Assembly (NCBI RefSeq): GCF_946479715.1
Contig: NZ_CAMLHF010000003.1
Coordinates: 1 to 64,000, forward strand
Source: an uncultured Pedobacter sp.
GTDB taxonomy: Bacteria; Bacteroidota; Bacteroidia; Sphingobacteriales; Sphingobacteriaceae
DNA length: 64,000 nt
Direction of reading: 5' to 3'
Part shown: positions 16,677 through 25,262 of the stretch, piece after piece
Numbering within the stretch: the stretch's first letter is position 1
Layout of the letters: the number at the start of each line of letters is the position of its first letter
Made by a program: the position numbers and the translations under genes
Notes under the pieces: model-generated
The model's input: only the letters and a program-made list of their open reading frames with translations
Databases searched by the model: none
What the model was told of the DNA's origin: nothing

Positions 16677-19100
16677 ATGACGCCAAATAGTAAACTTACA
16701 ACGAACCCAATTGATGCTTCAGAGTTAAGTTTTGATGATTTCAAAACGATTGTTATTAACGACTATAAAATAGCTTACGAGAGTAGACAGGCTAGTTTAT
16801 TAGGACGTAAAGAAGTGTTGACGGGTAAGGCGAAGTTTGGGATATTTGGTGATGGTAAGGAGATTCCTCAGATAGCAATGGCCAAAGCTTTTAAAAATGG
16901 CGATTGGCGATCTGGATACTATAGAGATCAGACTTTTGCCTTTGCAACCGGAATTTGTACACTAAAAGAGTTTTTTGCTCAGTTATACGCAAATCCAAGT
17001 GTTGAGGCTGATCCTGCATCCGCAGGGCGACAAATGAATTGTCACTTTGCTACCCGTTCACTTAATGAAGATGGTAGCTGGAAAGACCTGACGGAGATCA
17101 AAAACTCTTCGTCTGATATTGCACCCACTGGTGGACAAATGGCCCGTTTAGTAGGTTTAGCCTATGCTTCTAAATTATACAGGCAAAATCCTGAATTAAG
17201 TTATCTTAAAAATTTCTCGGTTAACGGTAATGAAGTCGCATTTGGTACCATAGGCAATGCTTCTACTTCCGAGGGTGTATTTTTTGAGGCCATTAATGCC
17301 GCAGGTGTTTTACAAATCCCAATGGCTATGTCCATCTGGGATGATGCTTATGGAATCTCAGTTCCTGCAAAGTATCAAACCACTAAAGAAGATATTTCAG
17401 AAATTCTGAAAGGATTTCAAAGAGACGAAGATGCGGCAGGTTACGAAATATTTAAAGTAAGAGGCTGGGATTATCCGGCACTGTGCGAAACTTATCAGCG
17501 TGCTGTGGATGTATGCAGAACAGAACATGTTCCCGTTTTGATACATGTTACGGAGGTTACTCAACCACAGGGGCATTCTACTTCCGGTTCTCATGAACGT
17601 TATAAAGATAAAGATCGTTTGGAGTGGGAGCGTGAATACGATTGTAATCTGCAGATGCGTAAGTGGATGCTTGAATCGGCTATTATTTCCGAAGAAGAAA
17701 TAACTGAACTTGAGGCAAACGCAAAGAAACTTGTACGTGAAACTCAGAGAGAGGCATGGAATGAATTCCTGGCAACTATTAAAGTTGAAAAGGAGCAGGT
17801 AATAGATATGATCAGCAGAATTGGCAATGGCAATCCTGCTATCAGTAAAATTGCTTCGCTGCTTGCCGGTACACCTGATGCATTGCGTAAGGAAGTTGTT
17901 TCTTCGGCAAGAAAAGCATTGCGTCTTAGCATCAATAACCCTTCTCCTGAAAGAGACAATCTAATAAACTGGTATAATAGCCAAGCTTCATTAAATGAAG
18001 ACAGGTACAATTCTAAACTGTTTACTGATGGCATAGAAAGTCCGTTTTTAGTTAAACAGGTCGCGGCAGAATATACCGAAGAAAGCAAAATGGTAGACGG
18101 TCGTGAGTTGTTGAATGCCTGCTTTGACGCTAATTTTGCACGCGATGAGCGTTTGGTAGCCTTTGGTGAAGATCTAGGCGCAATTGGCGATGTAAACCAA
18201 GGTTTTGCAGGCTTACAAGCTAAGTATGGTGATTTAAGGATCACGGATACCGGCATTAGAGAAATGACAATTATTGGTCAGGGTATTGGTTTGGCTCTGC
18301 GTGGTTTAAAACCAATTGCAGAGATTCAGTACCTTGATTATTTACTATATGCACTTAATATTTTAAGTGATGATCTGGCGAGTTTATCTTATAGGGCTAA
18401 GGCTGGTCAAAAAGCACCTGTTATCATCAGAACCCGTGGACACAGGTTAGAAGGTGTATGGCATTCAGGATCTCCAATGTCAATGATCCTGGGATCGTTA
18501 AGAGGTTTGCATATATGTGTTCCGCGTAATATGACGCAGGCTGCAGGTATTTACAATACCTTATTCAGATCTGATGAACCTGCTCTGGTTATTGAGTGCC
18601 TGAACGGTTACAGGTTAAAAGAAAAACTACCGGAAAATGTTGGCGAATACACTGTTCCTCTTGGAGAAGCAGAGATCATCAGAACAGGAACTGATGTTAC
18701 AATTGTATCTTATGGAGCTACTTTAAGGGTTGTTGAAGAAGCAGCAGAAGAATTGGCCCAATTAGGAATTTCAGTTGAAATAATAGATCCTCAAACATTA
18801 CTTCCTTTTGATACAAAACAGATTTGTGCAGAATCTCTAAAGAAAACGAACAAGCTATTAGTTGTTGATGAAGATGTTCCGGGTGGTGGTGCTGCATTTA
18901 TTTTACAGCAGGTAGTGGAAGCGCAAAACGGTTATTATCATTTAGATGGACAGCCAAGAACACTTACCGCTAAAGCTCATCGCCCACCTTACGGATCAGA
19001 TGGAGACTATTTTAGTAAGCCATCTGTTGATGATATTATTGAAACTGTATATCAAATTATGCATGATAATAACGCATCAAAATATCCCTCGATATTTTAG
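16677..19100 (+). CDS. Fused alpha-beta 2-oxoacid dehydrogenase E1
   Basis: The protein has 807 residues from ATG 16677. The N-terminal half is an E1-alpha-like thiamine-diphosphate domain (GRQMNCHFATRSL, GNASTSEGVFFEAINAAGV, WDDAYGISVPAKYQT). The C-terminal half (from about 460) is E1-beta-like (AFGEDLGAIGDVNQGFAGL, HRLEGVWHSGSPMSM, VDEDVPGGG). It decarboxylates a branched-chain 2-oxoacid or pyruvate and reductively acylates an E2 lipoyl domain. Fusion of both subunits is frequent in Bacteroidota. No E2 or E3 gene is nearby. The upstream in-frame ATG at 16647 is rejected because a promoter -7 box overlaps it. It is followed by a terminator shared with aroC. Confidence 0.88.
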   Translation: MTPNSKLTTNPIDASELSFDDFKTIVINDYKIAYESRQASLLGRKEVLTGKAKFGIFGDGKEIPQIAMAKAFKNGDWRSGYYRDQTFAFATGICTLKEFFAQLYANPSVEADPASAGRQMNCHFATRSLNEDGSWKDLTEIKNSSSDIAPTGGQMARLVGLAYASKLYRQNPELSYLKNFSVNGNEVAFGTIGNASTSEGVFFEAINAAGVLQIPMAMSIWDDAYGISVPAKYQTTKEDISEILKGFQRDEDAAGYEIFKVRGWDYPALCETYQRAVDVCRTEHVPVLIHVTEVTQPQGHSTSGSHERYKDKDRLEWEREYDCNLQMRKWMLESAIISEEEITELEANAKKLVRETQREAWNEFLATIKVEKEQVIDMISRIGNGNPAISKIASLLAGTPDALRKEVVSSARKALRLSINNPSPERDNLINWYNSQASLNEDRYNSKLFTDGIESPFLVKQVAAEYTEESKMVDGRELLNACFDANFARDERLVAFGEDLGAIGDVNQGFAGLQAKYGDLRITDTGIREMTIIGQGIGLALRGLKPIAEIQYLDYLLYALNILSDDLASLSYRAKAGQKAPVIIRTRGHRLEGVWHSGSPMSMILGSLRGLHICVPRNMTQAAGIYNTLFRSDEPALVIECLNGYRLKEKLPENVGEYTVPLGEAEIIRTGTDVTIVSYGATLRVVEEAAEELAQLGISVEIIDPQTLLPFDTKQICAESLKKTNKLLVVDEDVPGGGAAFILQQVVEAQNGYYHLDGQPRTLTAKAHRPPYGSDGDYFSKPSVDDIIETVYQIMHDNNASKYPSIF

Positions 19101-19120
19101 AAGTTAATGTATTCTAAATG

Positions 19121-19156
19121 AAAAGAGGGTATTTGTTTAACAAACACCCTCTTTTT
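19121..19156. terminator. Bidirectional terminator between the E1 gene and aroC
   Basis: Stem AAAAGAGGGT-TTTG / CAAA-ACCCTCTTTT with one mismatch and a short loop, followed by T runs on both strands, lies between convergent stops at 19100 and 19157. Confidence 0.8.
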
Positions 19157-20248
19157 TTATGCTAATTTGCTTGATCTGTTTCTAAGTAAATGATCGGCTA
19201 GCACTAATGCTGCCATTGCCTCAACAATTACAACTGCACGAGGCACAACACATGGATCGTGTCTGCCTTTTCCTTTAATTTCCGCAGCTTCGCCTGCAGC
19301 ATTTATGGTTTGCTGGTTGTGCATAATCGTTGCAACCGGTTTAAAGGCTACTGTGAAATTGATTTCCATTCCGTTAGAAATACCTCCCTGGATTCCGCCA
19401 GAGAAGTTGGTAAGTGTCTTAGGCTGACCTTCATTTGCTAAAAAGATATCATTGTGCTCTGATCCCCTCATTTCGCTTCCGCTAAATCCAGAACCATATT
19501 CAAAACCATGAACCGCATTAATGCTTAGCATGGCTTTACCCAGATCTGCATGAAGTTTATCAAATACAGGTTCTCCTAAGCCAACAGGACAGTTTTTAAC
19601 AATACAATTGATCTTTCCGCCTACTGTATCGCCATCCTTACGAACACCATCAATAAATTCGATCATTTGATTTGCGATAGCTGGATCTGCGCAGCGAACA
19701 ATGTTTTCTTCGCGGATAGCCAACAAATCAGCAATGTTTTTACTTTCAAGATTAGGTGCTTCGATTTTGCCTACTGAAGATACGTGCGCAAAAACTTCAA
19801 TACCATGGTGTTTTAACAACAACTTGGCAATAGCTCCTGCTGCAACGCGGGCAGCTGTTTCACGAGCTGATGAGCGTCCGCCACCACGGTGATCACGAAT
19901 GCCATATTTAGCATCATAAGTGTAATCAGCATGAGAGGGGCGATAAACATCAGTATTATGACTATAATCTTTACTGCGCTGATCTTCGTTTGGAATAAGC
20001 ATTGCAATTGGCGTACCTGTACTTTTTCCTTCAAATGTTCCTGAAAGTATTTGTACAGTATCGCTCTCTTTGCGTTGGGTAGTAATCTTAGATTGCCCTG
20101 GTTTGCGTTTGTCTAACTCTGATTGTATAAAATCAAGGTCGATGGGCAATTGCGCCGGACATCCATCCAGAATAACACCAATGGCTACACCATGTGATTC
20201 CCCAAAGGTAGTGATGCGAAATAATTGCCCGAATGTGTTGCCTGCCAT
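19157..20248 (-). CDS. aroC: Chorismate synthase
   Basis: The protein has 363 residues, the standard size. All signature segments are visible: [17 protein letters not shown] near the N-terminus, [30 protein letters not shown], and GSEHNDIF. It converts 5-enolpyruvylshikimate-3-phosphate to chorismate using reduced FMN, the last common step of aromatic biosynthesis. It lies 24 bases after aroA on the minus strand and is the last gene of the aromatic cluster before a strong terminator. It is probably co-transcribed from the attenuated pheA promoter (inference from spacing). Confidence 0.96.
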   Translation of the reverse strand: MAGNTFGQLFRITTFGESHGVAIGVILDGCPAQLPIDLDFIQSELDKRKPGQSKITTQRKESDTVQILSGTFEGKSTGTPIAMLIPNEDQRSKDYSHNTDVYRPSHADYTYDAKYGIRDHRGGGRSSARETAARVAAGAIAKLLLKHHGIEVFAHVSSVGKIEAPNLESKNIADLLAIREENIVRCADPAIANQMIEFIDGVRKDGDTVGGKINCIVKNCPVGLGEPVFDKLHADLGKAMLSINAVHGFEYGSGFSGSEMRGSEHNDIFLANEGQPKTLTNFSGGIQGGISNGMEINFTVAFKPVATIMHNQQTINAAGEAAEIKGKGRHDPCVVPRAVVIVEAMAALVLADHLLRNRSSKLA

Positions 20249-20272
20249 TTTAGAATTATTTTATGTTTTTAA

Positions 20273-21526
20273 TTAAATCTCTGTAACTGTAAACCCTGCT
20301 TTTACTAAATCTTTCCAGAAATCAGGATAAGATTTTTCTACAACATCCATTTCTTCCAGAACAACTTCGTTTATAACCAGACTAAGCGGAGCAAAGGCCA
20401 TCGCCATTCTATGGTCTTCGTAAGTTGCAAAAGATACCCTTTCAGGGAAGTTTAGCTGGTCGCAGTTCAGTGTATAAATAAAGTTGTCTTCATTTAAAGT
20501 TACACCAATCTTTGAAAGTTCATTTTGTAAAGCCAAAACACGATCAGTTTCTTTGATCTTTAAGGTTTCCAGGCCAGTGAATTTAAGGTTTTTTCTTAAA
20601 GCAGCGGCACATACAATAATGGTTTGTGCTAAATCCGGACAATCTTTCAGATCAAGAATATCATCATTAAAGTTTGTTTCAGTGGTTGTCAGGTTAATTC
20701 CTTTATCAGTTTTAGCTGTTTTTACCCCAAAGGCAGTCATAATTTCTCTGATACGACTATCGCCTTGCAGGCTTTTATCTTTTAGATAAGGCAAACCGAT
20801 CTGTGCATTTTGTGCAAGCGCGGCGATGCTATACCAATATGAAGCTGCACTCCAGTCGGGTTCTACTGCAAGTGTAGCCGGGTTAAAAGTTTGCGGCTTA
20901 ATGGTGATGTTGTTTCCAGACCATTCATGCGTGATGCCTGCTTCCTGAAGCATGTCTAACGTCATTTTAACATAAGGAAGGGAGGTTAACTCACCTTCAA
21001 TCTGTAGCGTTAGGCCTTGCGGTAAAGTAGGTGCAATCATCAATAAAGCAGAAATGTACTGGCTACTTATGTCACCTTTAATTTTAACGGTATCAGTACT
21101 TTGCTTTAACGGACCATTGATGTTTAACGGAGGAAATCCGTCTTGTTCAAGGTAAGTAATATCAGCACCGATGTTTTTTAATGCTTCAGCAAGAATACCA
21201 ATGGGGCGTTGTTTCATTCTTTCTGTTCCTGTTAACAAAAAATTACCAGGTAGGGTAGAGAGCATGGCTGTTAAAAAACGCATTGCAGTACCCGCAGGGC
21301 CCACATCAACGGTTTGTTGATGTGGGTTATTTTGCGAGATATTATTTAATATACTGTTTAAAGTAACAGTATCAGCAGCATTAGACATATTATCAACCTT
21401 TACAGTCCCCTTACTCAAAGAGCTGATAATTAATGCTCTGTTACACTCACTCTTAGAGCCTGTAAGTGTAATTTCTGTATCTATTTGTTTGTTTCCTTGA
21501 AAAGAAACAAGCGCATGTTTACTCAT
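20273..21526 (-). CDS. aroA: 3-phosphoshikimate 1-carboxyvinyltransferase (EPSP synthase)
   Basis: The protein has 417 residues. Motifs are the N-terminal TGSKSECNRALIIS, GPAGTAMRFLTA (the glyphosate-contacting region) and DHRMAMAFAPLSL, the last with the conserved D-H-R. The shikimate-phosphate segment SSQYISALL is also present. The enzyme joins phosphoenolpyruvate to shikimate-3-phosphate. The start lies 2 bases after the DAHP synthase stop, so it is tightly coupled. The length is slightly shorter than the E. coli enzyme, as usual in Bacteroidota. Confidence 0.95.
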   Translation of the reverse strand: MSKHALVSFQGNKQIDTEITLTGSKSECNRALIISSLSKGTVKVDNMSNAADTVTLNSILNNISQNNPHQQTVDVGPAGTAMRFLTAMLSTLPGNFLLTGTERMKQRPIGILAEALKNIGADITYLEQDGFPPLNINGPLKQSTDTVKIKGDISSQYISALLMIAPTLPQGLTLQIEGELTSLPYVKMTLDMLQEAGITHEWSGNNITIKPQTFNPATLAVEPDWSAASYWYSIAALAQNAQIGLPYLKDKSLQGDSRIREIMTAFGVKTAKTDKGINLTTTETNFNDDILDLKDCPDLAQTIIVCAAALRKNLKFTGLETLKIKETDRVLALQNELSKIGVTLNEDNFIYTLNCDQLNFPERVSFATYEDHRMAMAFAPLSLVINEVVLEEMDVVEKSYPDFWKDLVKAGFTVTEI

Positions 21527-21528
21527 TA

Positions 21529-22668
21529 TTAAGACTTAACTTCTGTGTGTGCTTCTGCTGCAATTCCTTTTTCGGCTTTGCCTGCGTTCATGATCTCAGT
21601 TTGTTTACGGATAGATTCACCGTGAACAAGTTCTAAAAATTTCTCAGTAAAGTTTAAGTCTAATTTTAGTGCTTTTGCAAATGAGATACCTTTTTTAATG
21701 ATGGCATCCCAACGGTTAACCTGTAAAATTGTAACCTGGTTATCGCGTTTGTACTCACCGATTTTAGCAACGATAGACATACGCTCACCTAATTTTTGTA
21801 ATAAGATGTCGTCAATTTTATCGATTTGCTTACGGAATTCAGCTAATTGATCAGAGATCGCTTCATTTTTAGTTTCTGGTTCGCGAACTGTCAAGCGGTC
21901 AACCAACTCAGCTAAAGCAGCTGGAGTTACTTGTTGCTTAGCATCAGTCCATGCAACAGAAGGGTCAACATGCGACTCGATCATTAAACCTTGCATATCT
22001 AAGTCTAATGCTTTTTGAGAGATGTAAGGAATTAACTCTCTGTTACCACAGATGTGACTTGGATCGTTAATGATTGGCAACTCAGGGCATAATGTTTTCA
22101 ACTGGATAGCAAGTTCCCACATTGGTTCGTTACGGAACGAGCTTTTCTCGAATGAAGAGAAACCACGGTGAATAGCACCTAATTTAGTGATACCAGCGCC
22201 ATTGATACGCTCTAAAGCACCAACCCATAGTTGTAAATCAGGGTTTACAGGGTTTTTAACTAATACCGGAATGTCAACACCTTTTAAAGCGTCAGCAATT
22301 TCCTGAACTGTGAATGGGTTTACTGTTGAACGTGCACCAATCCAAAGGATATCTACACCAGCAGCTAAAGCTTCTTCAACGTGTTTAGCATTTGCAACCT
22401 CTACAGCTGTTGGTAAACCAGTTTCTAATTTAGCTCTTTTTAACCACTCTAAACCTATACTTCCAATTCCTTCGAATTCTCCCGGACGAGTACGTGGTTT
22501 CCAGATACCTGCTCTTAAAACAGATACTTTTCCTGTTGCAGCCAATAAATGAGCTGTAGTTAATAATTGTTCTTCAGTTTCTGCACTACAAGGTCCTGAG
22601 ATGATCAAAGGCTCGTTGTTGATGTTAAGCCAGGTGTTAAGCGGTTGAATGTTTAATTGTAATTTCAT
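21529..22668 (-). CDS. Bifunctional DAHP synthase / chorismate mutase
   Basis: The protein has 379 residues. The N-terminal part (about 1-260) is a type I DAHP synthase of the B. subtilis AroA-like subgroup, with GPCSAET, RAGIWKPRTRPGEFEG, DILWIGARSTVNPF and DPSHICGNRE. The C-terminal part (about 270-355) is an AroQ-type helical chorismate mutase (LAEFRKQIDKIDDILLQKLGERMSIVAKIGEYK). It thus catalyses the first committed pathway step and the chorismate-to-prephenate step. Fusion with C-terminal mutase is typical of Bacteroidota, and the mutase may serve as a feedback sensor (family knowledge). It lies 54 bases after pheA. No tyrA lies in this cluster. Confidence 0.93.
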   Translation of the reverse strand: MKLQLNIQPLNTWLNINNEPLIISGPCSAETEEQLLTTAHLLAATGKVSVLRAGIWKPRTRPGEFEGIGSIGLEWLKRAKLETGLPTAVEVANAKHVEEALAAGVDILWIGARSTVNPFTVQEIADALKGVDIPVLVKNPVNPDLQLWVGALERINGAGITKLGAIHRGFSSFEKSSFRNEPMWELAIQLKTLCPELPIINDPSHICGNRELIPYISQKALDLDMQGLMIESHVDPSVAWTDAKQQVTPAALAELVDRLTVREPETKNEAISDQLAEFRKQIDKIDDILLQKLGERMSIVAKIGEYKRDNQVTILQVNRWDAIIKKGISFAKALKLDLNFTEKFLELVHGESIRKQTEIMNAGKAEKGIAAEAHTEVKS

Positions 22669-22722
22669 TGTTTTGGGGTTATATGTGTTAATATTTTATT
22701 TTAATTGGATTATTTATGCTAA

Positions 22723-23556
22723 TTATACTTTATCGTTTTTCTGATACTCGCCCATGATAGTAAAGTTCACGGTGTATTTAAGGGCCTGGCGGACAGCCTT
22801 ATCATAAGCTTCCATGTTTTTCCATTCCATATCTACATAGAAGTAATATTCATTTCTTTTTCCAAGCACAGGCATGCTTTGTATTTTACTTAAGTTAACC
22901 TGCTGGTCAGCAAAGATGTTTAATACTTTAACCAGGGCACCCACATGGTTACTTACCTGAAAGCAAATAGATGCTTTATTGATTGGAGTACCTTCTTCAG
23001 CCGTTCCTTTTTTAAGAATTAGAAAACGGGTAAAGTTTTTCTTGTTAGATTCAATTCTTCTTTCAATGATATTTAGTCCGTACAGTTCAGCCGCAAGCGT
23101 ATTTGCTATAGCAACTGTATCTGTAAGCTGTTCTTCTTTAATACGCTTAGCACAAGCCGCAGTATCATTACTCTCTATGATCTGGATCTGAGGGTAATCT
23201 TCAAAGAAATCAACGCATTGGCGAATAGCAATAGGGTGGGAAGTAGCATATTTAACATCCTCAAACTTTACACCAGGCAGTGCCATCAGGTGAAGTTGAA
23301 TAGCCAGGTAAACTTCGCCAACTACAGCGAAATTGTATTCACGTATTAAGGTATAGTTGGGTAGAAGACTTCCGGCTATTGAATTTTCAATTGCCATTAC
23401 CACGAAGTCTGCACCATCGTTCTCTAAAACCTCGCATGTGTGTTTAAAGGAAGTACATTCAATGGTTTGAATGTCTTTTCCGAAAAACTTGAATGCGGCC
23501 TCTTCGTGAAATGAAGCTTTAATGCCTTGAATTGCTACTCTTGTTCCTTTTTTCAT
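22723..23556 (-). CDS. pheA: Prephenate dehydratase with ACT domain
   Basis: The protein has 277 residues. The catalytic domain (about 1-185) carries GIKASFHEEAAFKFF, the VMAIENSIAGSL loop, and the NFTRFLILKK segment with the conserved Thr-Arg-Phe. An ACT regulatory domain follows (about 195-270; KASICFQVSNHVGALVKVLNIFADQQVNLSKIQSMP). It converts prephenate to phenylpyruvate and is expected to be inhibited by Phe through the ACT domain. It is a stand-alone enzyme without mutase, because the mutase sits on the next gene. Upstream lies a leader-peptide attenuator (23618-23794), so this gene heads the regulated unit pheA, DAHP synthase-mutase, aroA, aroC. Confidence 0.95.
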   Translation of the reverse strand: MKKGTRVAIQGIKASFHEEAAFKFFGKDIQTIECTSFKHTCEVLENDGADFVVMAIENSIAGSLLPNYTLIREYNFAVVGEVYLAIQLHLMALPGVKFEDVKYATSHPIAIRQCVDFFEDYPQIQIIESNDTAACAKRIKEEQLTDTVAIANTLAAELYGLNIIERRIESNKKNFTRFLILKKGTAEEGTPINKASICFQVSNHVGALVKVLNIFADQQVNLSKIQSMPVLGKRNEYYFYVDMEWKNMEAYDKAVRQALKYTVNFTIMGEYQKNDKV

Positions 23557-23617
23557 TAGAATATTTTTCCCTTTTTAATGGTTATGAAATTATCATAACT
23601 GTTATTTTCTCTAAACG

Positions 23618-23648
23618 AAAAAAGTCCCGGCTTTAGACCGGGACTTTT
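23618..23648 (-). terminator. Attenuator terminator ahead of pheA
   Basis: On the minus strand an 11-pair stem AAAAGTCCCGG / CCGGGACTTTT with a 7-base loop runs into TTTTTT. It lies 62 bases before the pheA ATG and downstream of a short aromatic-rich reading frame. It is therefore positioned to end transcription before the structural genes rather than to end aroB, whose stop is more than 200 bases upstream. Confidence 0.88.
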
Positions 23649-23682
23649 CGTATACATTTATCTTATTAGATTCTAGTGCATA

Positions 23683-23745
23683 TTAGTCCCGGCTCTTACT
23701 AAAGTAGTAGAAGTAACCAAACCAATATGTAGTGATATTTTTCAA
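23683..23745 (-). CDS. Aromatic leader peptide of the pheA attenuator
   Basis: A 20-residue frame with TTG start reads M-K-N-I-T-T-Y-W-F-G-Y-F-Y-Y-F-S-K-S-R-D and then TAA. Residues 7-15 contain four Tyr, three Phe and one Trp. A purine-rich GAAAAGAAA lies just upstream of the TTG. An in-frame TAG lies nine codons beyond the first possible upstream codons, and no ATG is available in frame, so TTG is the best start. Stalling at the aromatic codons would leave the downstream antiterminator arm free, whereas reading through would cover it. This is the logic of the classic Phe and Trp attenuators. The peptide itself needs no other function. Confidence 0.8.
   Translation of the reverse strand: MKNITTYWFGYFYYFSKSRD
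23685..23694 (-). promoter_or_regulatory. Antiterminator arm overlapping the end of the leader peptide
   Basis: The minus-strand AGCCGGGACT here is identical over 10 bases to the 3' arm region of the terminator (23623-23632). It can therefore pair with the terminator's 5' arm AGTCCCGGT (23637-23645) and prevent terminator formation. It coincides with the last codons and stop of the leader peptide, so a ribosome finishing the peptide would cover it. Confidence 0.8.
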
Positions 23746-23764
23746 AATTTTCTTTTCGTTTCGC

Positions 23765-23794
23765 CAAATGTACTAACAAAATTTAATTTGTCAA
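23765..23794 (-). promoter_or_regulatory. Promoter of the pheA leader
   Basis: On the minus strand TTG (23792-23794), exactly 19 bases, then TACATTTG (23765-23772) is a full match to the Bacteroidota promoter consensus. Transcription would start near 23759, leaving about 14 bases before the leader-peptide TTG. It lies inside the aroB-pheA gap and shows that pheA does not depend on read-through from aroB. Confidence 0.75.
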
Positions 23795-23854
23795 TAGTTA
23801 ATTTAAAAAAATTATTTATTGTTTGTTATAAGGTTCTTGTTGTGGTTCAAAATA

Positions 23855-24934
23855 TTAGGCATTTTGTGGCTTGGAAGTTAAGGTGTTCAGGTAAGTAAAA
23901 CTATCCAAAATGTCGGTTTTTGATACTCTACAGTTAAAATCACAGGCTCCAATGCGGCTCAATAAAGAGAACATAATCTGTCCATTTTCATTCTTTTTAT
24001 CGCTTTGCATAAATTCCAATAACTGGTCAAAACTTTCTTTCTTAATGTGGTATTTGGGATATAGCTTTAAGATATAGGTACTGATATCGTTAAGTTCGTC
24101 CTTACTAAGCGTGTTGTTTTTGGCAGATAAGTAGCCTTCGCAAATCATACCTATGGCTATTGCCTCGCCGTGTGTTAAAGGATTTTTGTCGTTTATTAAA
24201 GAATAGGTTTCAACCGCATGACCTATGGTATGCCCGTAGTTTAATATTTTTCTTAATCCTTTTTCATGAGGGTCTTCTGTTACAACCTCATTTTTTATCT
24301 CTACCGAACGGTAAATAGCACTTGCGGCTATTTGTTCGTAATCACTGTTCTGTAACTCTGCATAATAGTCTTTGTCTACAATTAAACCATGTTTAATCAT
24401 TTCAGCAAAACCAGAAAGCAGTTCTCTTTTAGGCAAGGTGTTAAGGAAAGAAGTTTCAATAAATACAGCTTGAGGCAGGGTAAAGGTTCCAACCATATTT
24501 TTTACATTGTCTACATCAATACCAGTTTTACCACCTACTGATGCATCAACCTGCGAAAGAAGGGTAGTAGGAATATTAATAAAATCAATTCCACGTTTGT
24601 AAGTCGAGGCTACAAAGCCACCCATATCAGTAATCACGCCTCCACCTAAATTTATCATCAGGCATTTGCGGTCCGCTTCAAAATCCAATAGCGTTTTCCA
24701 GATGCCGATACAAAAATCAATGTTTTTGTTCTCTTCGCCAGGATCTGTTTCAATCAGATCAAATCCTGTAAAATCTCCCAGCATTTCCTGGAACCGGGGT
24801 AAACACAATTCTGCGGTATTGCGATCTACAAATACAAAAATCTTGCTGTATTTGCTGCTTTCTATAATTTCTACCAGAGGGGCAAGATTCGTTTCAAAAT
24901 GGATGGTATGTCCGGCACTGTTTAATTTGTTCAT
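23855..24934 (-). CDS. aroB: 3-dehydroquinate synthase
   Basis: The protein has 359 residues, of standard length. NAD-binding and catalytic segments are present: NLGGGVITDMGGFVASTYKRG, NIPTTLLSQVDASVGGKTGID, KHGLIVDKDYY, NYGHTIGHAVE and HGEAIAIGM, with the zinc-ligand Glu and His residues. It cyclises DAHP to 3-dehydroquinate. The start codon overlaps the stop of the S4-domain gene (TAATG), so both are one transcript. The stop is followed by about 60 bases of AT-rich sequence before the pheA promoter. Confidence 0.95.
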   Translation of the reverse strand: MNKLNSAGHTIHFETNLAPLVEIIESSKYSKIFVFVDRNTAELCLPRFQEMLGDFTGFDLIETDPGEENKNIDFCIGIWKTLLDFEADRKCLMINLGGGVITDMGGFVASTYKRGIDFINIPTTLLSQVDASVGGKTGIDVDNVKNMVGTFTLPQAVFIETSFLNTLPKRELLSGFAEMIKHGLIVDKDYYAELQNSDYEQIAASAIYRSVEIKNEVVTEDPHEKGLRKILNYGHTIGHAVETYSLINDKNPLTHGEAIAIGMICEGYLSAKNNTLSKDELNDISTYILKLYPKYHIKKESFDQLLEFMQSDKKNENGQIMFSLLSRIGACDFNCRVSKTDILDSFTYLNTLTSKPQNA

Positions 24935-25140
24935 TAAATGATTGTTATTTTCTGACCCATAAAATCGATTACATCTCCAACCCGCACCTTCAATCGCTTG
25001 CGGTAATCAACCTTGCCGTTATATTTTACAAGACCGTCTTCAACAACAGTTTGGGCTTCGCCACCGCTTTGTACAAGTGCAGTTGCTTTTAACAACTGAA
25101 TAAGGGGAATGAATTCACCTTCTAATTTAAATTGTATCAT
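24934..25140 (-). CDS. Small S4-domain RNA-binding protein
   Basis: The 68-residue protein consists of one S4 fold: FIPLIQLLKATALVQSGGEAQTVVEDGLVKYNGKVDYRKRLKVRVGDVIDF. It resembles the YaaA/YbcJ family, small proteins proposed to bind structured RNA, possibly in ribosome biogenesis. It is translationally coupled to aroB by a TAATG overlap, an arrangement whose functional reason is not evident. A TAAGTTTG box (25148-25155) ends 7 bases before the ATG, so the transcript may be almost leaderless. Confidence 0.88.
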   Translation of the reverse strand: MIQFKLEGEFIPLIQLLKATALVQSGGEAQTVVEDGLVKYNGKVDYRKRLKVRVGDVIDFMGQKITII

Positions 25141-25147
25141 TATAAGA

Positions 25148-25155
25148 CAAACTTA
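25148..25155 (-). promoter_or_regulatory. Candidate -7 box of the S4-aroB operon
   Basis: The minus strand reads TAAGTTTG seven bases before the S4 gene ATG. No TTG is found 18-21 bases further upstream, so the -33 part is missing or divergent. Confidence 0.4.
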
Positions 25156-25225
25156 GATAAAATTTTTTACTGCCGAAATTACAATTATTTATAGTGTGTT
25201 CTACCAGTGATAGCTGTGGAATTTA

Positions 25226-25233
25226 TACTTTTG
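25226..25233 (+). promoter_or_regulatory. Candidate -7 box of the proline dehydrogenase gene
   Basis: TACTTTTG matches TAnnTTTG and lies 29 bases before the ATG at 25263, a normal leader length. The -33 element is not clear. Confidence 0.45.
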
Positions 25234-25262
25234 CAAACGATTTGACTAACTGACATTCACTA

